From the NCBI GenBank assembly GCA_963720705.1, contig CAVRGJ010000002.1, positions 1 through 64,000 on the forward strand: DNA of 64,000 nt, in the 5' to 3' direction. Position 1 is the first letter of the stretch. Each line of letters begins with the position of its first letter. The stretch is from DASWJZ01 sp963720705 (lineage in GTDB: Bacteria; Pseudomonadota; Alphaproteobacteria; Rhizobiales; Afifellaceae). Of this stretch, positions 40,352-50,037 are shown piece after piece. The notes beneath the pieces were generated by a model. That model had not been told where the DNA came from and searched no databases. It saw only the letters and a program-made list of their open reading frames with translations. The position numbers and the translations under genes are program-made.

Positions 40352-41253
40352 CGCGTCTCCTCGTCGGAACGGAAGAGGCCGCGCTGGAGCAGCGTGATCA
40401 GGAGCACAACGAGGAAGAACACGACGGCGGTCGCGGAGGCGAAGCCGACGCGTCCACGCCGGAAGCCGACCTCGTAGAGGAAATGAACGAGCGTGCTGGT
40501 CGCGCCCTGCGGGCCGCCCTGCGTCAAGATATTCACCTGCGTGAACATCTTGAAAGCAAGAATGGTCGTAGTGACCACCACGAAAATGTGCGTGTTCCGC
40601 AGCGACGGCATTGTGACGTTCCAGAACTGCTGCCAGCGCGTCGCGCCGTCGACCTCGGCCGCCTCGTAGAGCTGCGGGCTGATCGATTGCAGCCCGGCGA
40701 GATAGATCACCATTTGAAAGCCAAAGCCCTGCCAGGCGGAGAGGACGACGATCGCCGGCATCGCCGTATAGGGATTCCTCAACCAATCGATCGGCCCGGC
40801 TTTTCCGAAGGTCACCGTCTGAAGCACGAGGTTGAAGAAGCCGTCGATCTTCAGCATCGAGAACCAGACGACGCACACGACCACCATGGTGATGACCGTC
40901 GGCAGGAAGAAGATGCCGCGGAAGACGTTGCGTGCAGGCAGCTTGGAATTGATGAGCATCGCCGCCGCCAGCGCGATCGCCGTCTGGAACGGCACGACGA
41001 GCGCGGTGAAGAGAAGCGTGTTCAGGAACGCCTGGCGGAAGTTCGGGTCGCCGATCAGGCGGATATAGTTGGTGGCGCCGATGAAGCGCGTCGGAAGGTT
41101 GGGGTTCGGCACGAGGCGCTGATCGGAGAACGACAGCGCGATGGCGAGTGCGAACGGTGCGACGATGAAGAGCGCGCCGAGAAGGACCGCCGGCGCGCTT
41201 AGCATCCAAGCGGCCCTCTGCTCGAGGCGTTCCGGTGCGGCCTGTTCTCGCAT
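40348..41253 (-). CDS. Carbohydrate ABC transporter permease (MalF type)
   Basis: A 301-aa CUT1 inner-membrane permease with six predicted helices. The EAA loop is EAAEVDGATRWQQFWNVTMP (~217-236). It lies between the solute-binding protein gene (58 bp upstream) and the overlapping MalG-type gene. Substrate likely a di- or oligosaccharide, judging from the linked glycosidase. Confidence 0.9.
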   Translation of the reverse strand: MREQAAPERLEQRAAWMLSAPAVLLGALFIVAPFALAIALSFSDQRLVPNPNLPTRFIGATNYIRLIGDPNFRQAFLNTLLFTALVVPFQTAIALAAAMLINSKLPARNVFRGIFFLPTVITMVVVCVVWFSMLKIDGFFNLVLQTVTFGKAGPIDWLRNPYTAMPAIVVLSAWQGFGFQMVIYLAGLQSISPQLYEAAEVDGATRWQQFWNVTMPSLRNTHIFVVVTTTILAFKMFTQVNILTQGGPQGATSTLVHFLYEVGFRRGRVGFASATAVVFFLVVLLITLLQRGLFRSDEETR

Positions 41254-41311
41254 CGCCGACAGATTTGGAAAGGCGGCCGGGGTGAACGCCCCGACCGCCC
41301 GCCTTGGGAGG

Positions 41312-42595
41312 CTACTGCGTCGCGAAGGGCGGATAGCCCTGGTTATCGTCGATGTCCTGATCGATCGCCGCCGCCGCCTTCTTCAGGCTCGCCGCGGGAT
41401 CGGCGCCGTCGATCGCATCGGCCACGACCTGCGCGAAGGCGGAGGTGATGGTCGGATAGGCCGGGTGCGCCGGGCGTGGCACGGCGATCGTGTTCAGCTG
41501 ATCGACGAAGAGCCTGAGTGCGCCGCCTTCCTTGTAGAGGTCGGACTTCGCCACCGAGGTCTTGGTGCCGGGGACGGCGCCGTTGCGGTTCGTGAGCGGC
41601 AGGATCTCGTCGTCGGTGAGCAGGAACTCCAAGAGCTTGCCCGTCGCCTCCTTGTGCGTCGACGCGGAGGTGATGCCCCAGCACCAGGAGCCCATGCCGG
41701 TTGCCTGCTTGTCGCCGAACTTCGGCACCGGCAGCAGCACGAGATCGTCGCCGAGGCCCTTGTGATGCGGGGTCCACATCCAATGGCCGACGAAGGCGAG
41801 CGCTGCGTTCTTCTTGCCGTAGAAGGCGTCGTCGCCGGCCGAAGCGGGCACGACCCAGCCGTTCTTCACCCAGGTCTGGAAGTGCGTGATGCCCTCGACC
41901 GCACCGGCGGAATCGAGCGTGCCCGACGCCTTCCAGGTCTCGCGGTTGATGAGGTCCGCGCCCTCAGCCTGGATGATCGGCGAGAAGCCGTAGGTGTACC
42001 ACTCGCCCTTGCCATAGCTGAGCTTCAGGTCGATTGCGTATTCGACCTCAGGCAGTGCCTGCAGCTTGGCGAGCGCATCCTCGAACTCCGCCATGGTCCA
42101 GGCGTCGTCGACCTTGGTCGGGATGCGCACGCCGGCTTTTTCGAGGTAGGCCTTGTTGCCCCAGATGGCGAGGCCGGAATCGAACTGCCCGAGCGAGTAG
42201 AGCTTGCCGTCCGGCGGATAGGTGCCCTGCGCGATCAGCGAGGGGATCTCGTTGTCGATCGTCGCCTGCGAGACGAGGTCGTTCAGCGGCGCGAGATAGC
42301 CGGACCAGGCGTAGTTCGCGTAGTTCGGCCCGTCGAAGTCGAGAAGATCGGGAAGGTCGCCGGCAAGCGCCGCCGCCTGGACCTGCTCGTTGTAGGAGCC
42401 CTCCGGAAGCAGCACGAGCTCCGCCTTCATGTCGGGGTGCATGCCGTTCCATTTGTCGATCGAGGCGGCGATCGACTCGCGTTCGCCGTCGCCGCGGCCG
42501 CCATGGTGCCAGACCTTGATCACGTCGTCCGCCATCGCGCCGCCGCCGACGGCGAGAAGCGTGGCACCTGCCAGGAGCCAAGTGGTAAGCCTCAT
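41312..42595 (-). CDS. Extracellular sugar-binding protein (family 1)
   Basis: A 427-aa periplasmic receptor with signal peptide MRLTTWLLAGATLLAVGGGA and cleavage near AMA-DD. The mature start DDVIKVWHHGGRGDGERESI, and later FDGPNYANYAWSGYLAPLND, are typical of MalE-like CUT1 receptors. AAGGAGG lies before ATG 42595, fixing the start. It is 41 bp downstream of the LacI regulator and followed by the two permeases, one operon. Confidence 0.9.
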   Translation of the reverse strand: MRLTTWLLAGATLLAVGGGAMADDVIKVWHHGGRGDGERESIAASIDKWNGMHPDMKAELVLLPEGSYNEQVQAAALAGDLPDLLDFDGPNYANYAWSGYLAPLNDLVSQATIDNEIPSLIAQGTYPPDGKLYSLGQFDSGLAIWGNKAYLEKAGVRIPTKVDDAWTMAEFEDALAKLQALPEVEYAIDLKLSYGKGEWYTYGFSPIIQAEGADLINRETWKASGTLDSAGAVEGITHFQTWVKNGWVVPASAGDDAFYGKKNAALAFVGHWMWTPHHKGLGDDLVLLPVPKFGDKQATGMGSWCWGITSASTHKEATGKLLEFLLTDDEILPLTNRNGAVPGTKTSVAKSDLYKEGGALRLFVDQLNTIAVPRPAHPAYPTITSAFAQVVADAIDGADPAASLKKAAAAIDQDIDDNQGYPPFATQ

Positions 42596-42636
42596 TGCGA
42601 TTCCTCCTTTTTCCAGCTGCTTCTTCGTTTCGAACG

Positions 42637-43674
42637 TCATGCGCGCCGCGCGGCCTTGACCGGGGCGGCGGTCGAGTTGCGCACGACGAGCGGTCCCTCC
42701 ACGCGGATGGTCTCCGCCTTCGCAGCGCGATCCTTGATCCGTTTGATCAGCAACTCGGCCGCAATCTCGCCCATGCGCCGGTAAGGGAGCACGACCGTCG
42801 TCAGCGCGGGTCGCAGTCCTTCGGAGAAGAGGTGATAATCGTCATAGCCGACGACCGAGAGTTCCTCGGGAATGCGCATGCCGAGCGCGGCGGCGGCGTT
42901 GTAGACCTGCAGCGCCATCTCGTCGTTGCCGCAGAACACTGCGCTCGGGCGGTCGGCACGGGTAAGCAGCTTCGACGCTGCCTCGTAGGCGAAGGATTGG
43001 TCGAAATCGGGCGAGTGGGGCTGGCCGGTGACGACGAGACCGGCGGGGAACGGTTCTCCCGCCTCCGCGAAGGCGCGGGCCAGTCCGGCCAGCCGGAGCT
43101 TCGTAGCCTCGGCGTTCGGCGGCAGCGTCAGATAGGCAATGCGGCGGTGTCCGAGCGCAAGAAGGTGGCGGCCGACCGCAAACCCGCCGGCCTCGTCGTC
43201 GGGGAGCACGGTCGGCATGCCGTCCGCCGCCGAGAAGCAGTTGACGAGGACGGCGGGCAAGTTCTCGCTTGCGCCGAACTCGTCGGCGCGACGGTGATAC
43301 ATGGTGGCGAAGATCACACCCTCGACGCGGCTCGCGCGGAAGGAGCGCATGATCCGCGGCAGGTCGTCGGTGCGATTCTCGGTGTTTCCGATCAGGAGCG
43401 ACATTGCGTGCGCGGCGAGCGCGTCTTCGACGCCGCGCACGATGTCGACCGAGTATGGGGTCGTGGCGATCACGTCGGAGAGGAAGCCTGCGACGCCGGA
43501 GCGGCCGGAGCGCATCGCGCGTGCGCGCTGATCCGGTACGAAATTCAATTCCGCTGCGGCGGCCAGCACGCGCTCGCGTGTCTCCGCGGCGACGGAATCC
43601 GGCTCGTTCATCACCCGCGAAACCGTTTTGATCGAAACACCGGCGCGGGCGGCAACGGTTGTTATTGTTGCCAT
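42637..43674 (-). CDS. LacI-family repressor of the sugar ABC operon
   Basis: A 345-aa regulator. The helix-turn-helix and hinge are at 1-60 (MATITTVAARAGVSIKTVSR; AMRSGRSGVAG), followed by a periplasmic-binding-like effector domain (VFCGNDEMALQVYNAAAALG; VVGYDDYHLFSEGLRPALTT). It is the first gene of the operon it probably controls and lies next to a pair of palindromic operators at 43709-43745, so it is likely autoregulated by the imported sugar. Confidence 0.9.
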   Translation of the reverse strand: MATITTVAARAGVSIKTVSRVMNEPDSVAAETRERVLAAAAELNFVPDQRARAMRSGRSGVAGFLSDVIATTPYSVDIVRGVEDALAAHAMSLLIGNTENRTDDLPRIMRSFRASRVEGVIFATMYHRRADEFGASENLPAVLVNCFSAADGMPTVLPDDEAGGFAVGRHLLALGHRRIAYLTLPPNAEATKLRLAGLARAFAEAGEPFPAGLVVTGQPHSPDFDQSFAYEAASKLLTRADRPSAVFCGNDEMALQVYNAAAALGMRIPEELSVVGYDDYHLFSEGLRPALTTVVLPYRRMGEIAAELLIKRIKDRAAKAETIRVEGPLVVRNSTAAPVKAARRA

Positions 43675-43708
43675 CGGGCGTTTCCCTCTACTTCCACGCT
43701 AATTCCTA

Positions 43709-43745
43709 TGACAACGTTGTCAACCGAAAATGTCCAACGTTGTCA
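43709..43745. promoter_or_regulatory. Two LacI-type operators between lacI and hutI
   Basis: A perfect 14-bp palindrome TGACAACGTTGTCA (43709-43722) and a second, half-perfect copy CCAACGTTGTCA (ending at 43745). Their centres are 23 bp apart, about two helical turns. The central CG and spacing are typical of LacI-family sites. They lie 35 bp before the lacI start and about 125 bp before hutI on the other strand. Confidence 0.75.
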
Positions 43746-43869
43746 TGGAGAGTTGGAGGGGCGATCCCCGGCATTCTCCGCCCGGAGGGCTGGGCCCACC
43801 ATGTCGGCGGTTCCCTTGCCGGGCCCCGTCAAAGCATCCAAAGATGGATTTCTAGGGGGACGCGAAGCG

Positions 43870-45090
43870 ATGGCGGGCGGGTCGTGCGAGAGGATTTTCG
43901 ACAACGCCAGGCTCGTCACCTGCGACGCGCGGCTACCGGGTCTCGGCTTGGTGGAAAAGGGTTGCGTCGCTTCTGGGGAAGGCCGCATTCTCTATGCCGG
44001 TCCCGAGGCGGAACTTCCGCCGGCGCTCAGGCACGCGCCTGAGATCGTCGACTGCGAAGGTCGCCTGCTGACGCCCGGTCTGATCGATTGCCACACGCAT
44101 ATCGTCTTCGCCGGCGACCGCGCCGACGAGTGGGAGATGCGCCAGAAGGGAGCGAGCTACGAAGAAATTGCGCGTGCCGGCGGGGGAATTCTCTCCACCG
44201 TGAGGGCGACGCGCACAGCAAGCGAAGACACGCTCGTCGAGGCCGCGCTGCCGCGCCTCGATGCGCTCATCGCGGAAGGCGTGACGACGATCGAGGTGAA
44301 GTCGGGCTACGGCCTCGACCGCGAGAGTGAGGCGAAGATGCTTCGCGCCGCGACGCGACTTGGCGAAGCGCGTGACGTCGGCGTCGTTCGCACCTTTCTT
44401 GGCGCGCATGCACTGCCGCCGGAAGCGGGCGGCGACAAGGACCGCTACATCGAAGAGGTCTGCAACGAGCAGCTTCCGCATGTCGTGGCGGCGGGGCTTG
44501 CCGACGCGGTCGACGGCTTCTGCGAGACGATCGCCTTTTCGCCCGAGCAGATCGGGCGGGTGTTCGACGCCGCGCGGAAGCACGGCCTGCCGGTGAAGCT
44601 TCACGCCGAGCAGCTTTCCAATCTCGGGGGCGCCAAGCTTGCGGCCGATTGCGGCGCGCTCTCCGCCGACCATCTCGAATATCTCGACGAAACGGGGGCG
44701 GCCGCGATGGCGAAGGCGGGCACGGTTGCGGTGCTTCTCCCCGGCGCCTTTTATTTCCTGAAGGAGATCAGGAAGCCGCCCGTCGCGACGCTGAGGAGCG
44801 TCGGCGTGCCGATGGCGGTCGCGACCGACTGCAACCCAGGCTCCTCGCCGCTGACCTCACTTCTTCTCGCCATGAACATGGCGGCGACGCTCTTCGGGCT
44901 GACGGTGGAAGAATGCCTCCTCGGCGTGACGCGAAATGCGGCGCGGGCGCTCGGGATACTGTCGGAAATGGGCACGCTTGAAGCCGGAAAGCGGTGCGAC
45001 ATCGCGATCTGGGATGCGGAGCGGCCGGCCGAGCTCGTCTATCCGATCGGCTTCAATCGGCTGCATCGCCGCTATCGGGGAGGATCGTGA
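43870..45090 (+). CDS. hutI: Imidazolonepropionase
   Basis: A 406-aa amidohydrolase that opens 4-imidazolone-5-propanoate to N-formimidoyl-L-glutamate, step 3 of histidine degradation. Metal ligands are in LIDCHTHIVFAG (HxH), LHAEQLSN and the Asp of VATDCNPGSSP. EVKSGYGLD is family-typical. GGGGGA precedes ATG 43870. It is the first gene of the hut run; its stop overlaps the hutH start. Confidence 0.93.
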   Translation: MAGGSCERIFDNARLVTCDARLPGLGLVEKGCVASGEGRILYAGPEAELPPALRHAPEIVDCEGRLLTPGLIDCHTHIVFAGDRADEWEMRQKGASYEEIARAGGGILSTVRATRTASEDTLVEAALPRLDALIAEGVTTIEVKSGYGLDRESEAKMLRAATRLGEARDVGVVRTFLGAHALPPEAGGDKDRYIEEVCNEQLPHVVAAGLADAVDGFCETIAFSPEQIGRVFDAARKHGLPVKLHAEQLSNLGGAKLAADCGALSADHLEYLDETGAAAMAKAGTVAVLLPGAFYFLKEIRKPPVATLRSVGVPMAVATDCNPGSSPLTSLLLAMNMAATLFGLTVEECLLGVTRNAARALGILSEMGTLEAGKRCDIAIWDAERPAELVYPIGFNRLHRRYRGGS

Positions 45091-46619
45091 GCGCTATTGT
45101 TCTGAGGCCCGGTGATGTGCCGCTCGCCGACTGGCGCGCGATCTATCGCGGCGCGGCCGCGGCACTCGATCCCGCCTGCAGGCCGCGCGTCGAAGCCGCC
45201 GCAAAAACTGTCGCCGCGATCGTCGCCAAGGGCGAGCCGGTCTACGGAATCAACACTGGCTTCGGGAAGCTCGCGACGGTCAGGATAGACGCCGCCGACC
45301 TTGCGGCGCTGCAGAAGAATATTGTGCTCTCTCATGCCGCCGGCGTCGGGGAAGCGATGCCGGTTCCCGTGGCGCGGCTGATGATGGCTCTGAAGCTCGC
45401 GAGCCTCGCGCAGGGCGCCTCCGGCGTCACGATTCAGACGCTCGACCTTCTCGGCGCGATGCTTGAGCGAAACGTCGTGCCGGTCGTGCCGGCTCAGGGC
45501 TCCGTCGGTGCGTCGGGCGATCTCGCGCCGCTTGCACACATGACCGCCGTGATGCTCGGCGTCGGCGATGCCTTCTTTGAAGGCGCGCGAATGCCGGCAT
45601 TGAATGCACTCGCCGCCGCGGGACTGAAGCCGGTCACGCTCGGGCCGAAGGAGGGCTTGGCGCTCTTGAACGGCACGCAGTTTTCCACCGCCTTCGCGCT
45701 CGCGGGGCTCTTCGAGGTGGAGCTTGCGTTCCGCACGGCGCTTGTGACCGGGGCGCTTGCGACCGACGCGGCGCGCGGTTCCGACGCGCCCTTCGACCCG
45801 CGCATTCATCTCTTGAGACGCCACCAGGGGCAGATCGAAGCGGCAGACGCGCTCCGCGCGCTGATGGCGGGAAGCGCGATCCGCGAATCCCACCGCGTCG
45901 GCGACGAGCGCGTGCAGGATCCCTATTGCATCCGCTGCCAGCCGCAGGTGATGGGCGCGGCATTCGACTTGCTGCGCGGCGCCGCCGCGACGCTTCAGAC
46001 CGAGGCGAACGGGGTCTCCGACAATCCGCTGATCTTTCCGGAGGATGGCGAGGCGCTCTCCGGCGGAAACTTTCACGGCGAGCCCGTCGCCTTTGCGGCC
46101 GACATCGTTGCGATCGCGCTCTGCGAGATCGGCTCGCTGGCCGAGCGGCGGATCGCGATGCTGGTCGATCCGGCGCTCTCCGGGATGCCGGCGTTCCTGA
46201 CACCGAAGCCGGGGCTCAACTCCGGCTTCATGATGGCGCAGGTGACCGCCGCCGCGCTCGTTTCAGAGAACAAGCAGCGGGCGTTTCCGGCAAGCGTCGA
46301 CACCATCCCGACCTCGGCCAACCAGGAGGACCACGTGTCGATGTCCGCGCACGGGGCGCGGCGGCTCCTGCCGATGGCCGACAACCTCTTCGCGGTGGTC
46401 GCGATCGAGCTTCTTGCCGCGGGGCAGGGTTGCGACTTCCACGCGCCGCTCCTTTCGAGCGCGCCGCTCGAGGCGGTCCGTGCGGCACTTCGGGCGCGCG
46501 TGCCGAAGCTCGAAGAGGATCGCCATCTTGCGCCCGATATCAACGCCGCTATCGCGCTCGTCAGGAGCGGCGCCGTCGTGACGGCGGCCGGCACCGAACG
46601 CCTGCCTGGGCTCGCATGA
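45087..46619 (+). CDS. hutH: Histidine ammonia-lyase
   Basis: A 510-aa enzyme converting histidine to urocanate. The MIO cofactor triad Ala142-Ser143-Gly144 lies in GSVGASGDLAPLAH, the usual numbering for the family. Other marks: YGINTGFGKLA (~53-63) and QDPYCIRCQPQVMGA. GTG 45087 has GGGGAGG just upstream and overlaps the hutI stop (GTGA). Confidence 0.95.
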   Translation: MSAIVLRPGDVPLADWRAIYRGAAAALDPACRPRVEAAAKTVAAIVAKGEPVYGINTGFGKLATVRIDAADLAALQKNIVLSHAAGVGEAMPVPVARLMMALKLASLAQGASGVTIQTLDLLGAMLERNVVPVVPAQGSVGASGDLAPLAHMTAVMLGVGDAFFEGARMPALNALAAAGLKPVTLGPKEGLALLNGTQFSTAFALAGLFEVELAFRTALVTGALATDAARGSDAPFDPRIHLLRRHQGQIEAADALRALMAGSAIRESHRVGDERVQDPYCIRCQPQVMGAAFDLLRGAAATLQTEANGVSDNPLIFPEDGEALSGGNFHGEPVAFAADIVAIALCEIGSLAERRIAMLVDPALSGMPAFLTPKPGLNSGFMMAQVTAAALVSENKQRAFPASVDTIPTSANQEDHVSMSAHGARRLLPMADNLFAVVAIELLAAGQGCDFHAPLLSSAPLEAVRAALRARVPKLEEDRHLAPDINAAIALVRSGAVVTAAGTERLPGLA

Positions 46620-47473
46620 GCGAACCGGCGGATGGCATGGCTGAGGTCACGCGCGGCGATGCCCCGCTTCTCTTGAGCATTCCGCACACCGGAACCATGA
46701 TCCCACCGGAGATCGAAGCCGATCTCGTCTCGCCATGGCTCGCGCGGAAGGACACGGATTGGAAGATCGAGCGCCTCTACGACTTTGCGCCGGAGATGGG
46801 GGCGACGGTCGTCCGTGCCGTGTTTTCGCGCACCGTCATCGACGTAAACCGCGATCCCTCCGGCGCCTCGCTTTATCCGGGGCAGACGACAACGGGTCTT
46901 TGCCCGACCGAAACGTTCGACGGCGAGCGCCTCTACAAAGAGGGCAGGGAGCCGGATGCCGAAGAGATCGCACGGCGGCAGCAGCTCTATTTCAACGCCT
47001 ACCATTCGGCGCTGATCGGCGAGATCGCGCGGTTAGCGCGCGCGCATCCGCAGATCGTGCTTTACGACTGCCACTCCATACGCTCCATCGTCCCGCGGCT
47101 CTTCGATGGTGAGCTGCCGGTGATGAACATCGGCACGAATTCCGGTGCGAGCTGCGATTCCACCTTCGCGCACGTGATCCAGGCGGTCTGCGACGCTTCC
47201 GGATTCAGCTGGGTCATGAACGGTCGTTTCAAGGGCGGCTGGATCACGCGCCACTACGGCCAGCCGGAGCTTGGCGTACACGCGATCCAGATGGAGCTTG
47301 CCTGCCGTTCCTATCTCGTGGAGCCGCTTGCCAAGCCGAACGAGAAGAACTGGCCGCCCGCCTATGACGCGGCCTACGCAGAGAAAATGCGACATACTCT
47401 GGAAGCCGCGCTCAAGGCCTGCCTTTCCTTCGCGCGGCGGGGACATGTTGAAATAATGCGGGCGAAGAGCTAG
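46616..47473 (+). CDS. hutG: N-formylglutamate deformylase
   Basis: A 285-aa enzyme hydrolysing N-formylglutamate to glutamate and formate, the final step of the pathway when HutF is used. FGase-family marks are LLLSIPHTGTMIPPEI, VIDVNRDPSGASLYPGQTTT and LYDCHSIRS. Its ATG overlaps the hutH stop. With hutF also present, the organism uses the five-step (deiminase) route instead of formiminoglutamase. Confidence 0.92.
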   Translation: MSEPADGMAEVTRGDAPLLLSIPHTGTMIPPEIEADLVSPWLARKDTDWKIERLYDFAPEMGATVVRAVFSRTVIDVNRDPSGASLYPGQTTTGLCPTETFDGERLYKEGREPDAEEIARRQQLYFNAYHSALIGEIARLARAHPQIVLYDCHSIRSIVPRLFDGELPVMNIGTNSGASCDSTFAHVIQAVCDASGFSWVMNGRFKGGWITRHYGQPELGVHAIQMELACRSYLVEPLAKPNEKNWPPAYDAAYAEKMRHTLEAALKACLSFARRGHVEIMRAKS

Positions 47474-47475
47474 AT

Positions 47476-47493
47476 GTGACTACATGTAGTCAC
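47476..47493. promoter_or_regulatory. Perfect 18-bp palindrome, likely toxin-antitoxin operator
   Basis: GTGACTACATGTAGTCAC is an exact palindrome. It starts 3 nt after the hutG stop and lies immediately before the antitoxin gene. Phd-type antitoxins bind such sites to repress their own operon, so this is the expected autoregulatory operator. Confidence 0.7.
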
Positions 47494-47507
47494 CGATGGA
47501 AACCGCG

Positions 47508-47747
47508 ATGAAGACGATGCAATTGCGCGAAGCGAAGGCGAAATTCTCCGCACTTGTGGAAGCGGCGGAGAAGGGCGAGACGACGATCGTCACCAAGCAT
47601 GGCCGGCCGGCGGCGCGGATCGTGCCGGCAGTGGACGATACGGATGCGCGGACGCGGAAACCAAACCTCGTCGACTACCTGATGTCGATGCCAGCCGATA
47701 TCCCGATCAAGCGAAGCCGTTCGCGCCCGCGCAGCGTGAAGTTCTAA
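47508..47747 (+). CDS. Phd/YefM-family antitoxin
   Basis: A 79-aa antitoxin starting MKTMQLREAKAKFSALVEAA, with TTIVTKHGRPAARIVP, the DNA-binding Phd/YefM fold, and an unstructured basic C-terminus (KRSRSRPRSVKF) that would wrap the toxin. An ATG at 47496 (METAMKT) is an alternative start but touches the palindrome. The PIN toxin gene begins 1 bp after its stop. Confidence 0.88.
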   Translation: MKTMQLREAKAKFSALVEAAEKGETTIVTKHGRPAARIVPAVDDTDARTRKPNLVDYLMSMPADIPIKRSRSRPRSVKF

Positions 47748-47748
47748 C

Positions 47749-48186
47749 GTGTACCTCCTGGATACAAACGTGGCATCGGTTCTCGCGCCGGATCGGCGCG
47801 TGCGTGGCGCCGAACACGTTATCGAGTTGCTGAGGGCACATGAGCCGATGCTGCATTTTTCCACCATGACCGTGATGGAAATCGAAAGCGGCATTGCGCG
47901 TCTCTCCCGCGCCGGGGCGGTCCGGCGGCGCGCGCAGCTTTCGACATGGCTGGCCGGGTTGATCCAACAATTCGGCGACCGCTTGATTTCCTTCGACCGC
48001 GAGGCGGCAGTCATTGCGGGGCGCATGGAGGCGGAGGCTCTGGCGGCGGGTCGTCATCCGGGCTTGGCCGACATTATCATCGCGGCTTGCGCCGCAAGCC
48101 GAGGGCTCACCGTGCTTACCCGGAACCTTCGCCATTTCCGGCCGCTTGGCGCATCGGCAATCGACCCCTTCCAGAGCGAGCTGTAG
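47749..48186 (+). CDS. PIN-domain toxin (VapC/FitB type)
   Basis: A 145-aa PIN-fold ribonuclease with the acidic residues in YLLDTNVAS, TVMEIESGIARL and HPGLADIIIAA, and the C-terminal LTRNLRHFRPL. GTG start at 47749 directly after the antitoxin. VapC-type toxins cleave tRNA or rRNA loops when the antitoxin is lost. The module interrupts the hut operon; hutU begins 3 bp after its stop, so hutU may be read through from the TA promoter. Confidence 0.88.
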   Translation: MYLLDTNVASVLAPDRRVRGAEHVIELLRAHEPMLHFSTMTVMEIESGIARLSRAGAVRRRAQLSTWLAGLIQQFGDRLISFDREAAVIAGRMEAEALAAGRHPGLADIIIAACAASRGLTVLTRNLRHFRPLGASAIDPFQSEL

Positions 48187-48189
48187 CGC

Positions 48190-49860
<1,671 letters not shown>

Positions 49861-49894
49861 GCGGTACAGCCGTGTCGGGATCTGCGCGAAATAA

Positions 49895-50030
49895 CCCTCC
49901 CCTTGAGGGAGGGTCGAAGGCGGAGAAGCCGGCTTCGGGGAGGGGGCGGACCTTTCGGCGCAATTTCCCCCCTCCCGAAATTCGCGACGCCTTCGGCTGG
50001 CGAATTTCGACCTCCCCTCGAGGGGGAGGT
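49895..50030. repeat. Rhizobiales-type palindromic element in front of hutF
   Basis: Three nested hairpins: CCCTCCC/GGGAGGG (49895-49913), CGAAATTCGC/GCGAATTTCG (49976-49985 with 50000-50009) and ACCTCCC/GGGAGGT-like (50010-50030). Such CCTCCC...GAAATTCGC elements are common in this order. The last arm supplies the GGGGGAGG that acts as the ribosome binding site for hutF. Confidence 0.75.
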
Positions 50031-50037
50031 TAGGCGA

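Noticed and set aside
41141..42784. 547-codon plus-strand frame opposite the sugar-binding protein
   Set aside because: Shadow of a well-supported periplasmic binding protein gene.
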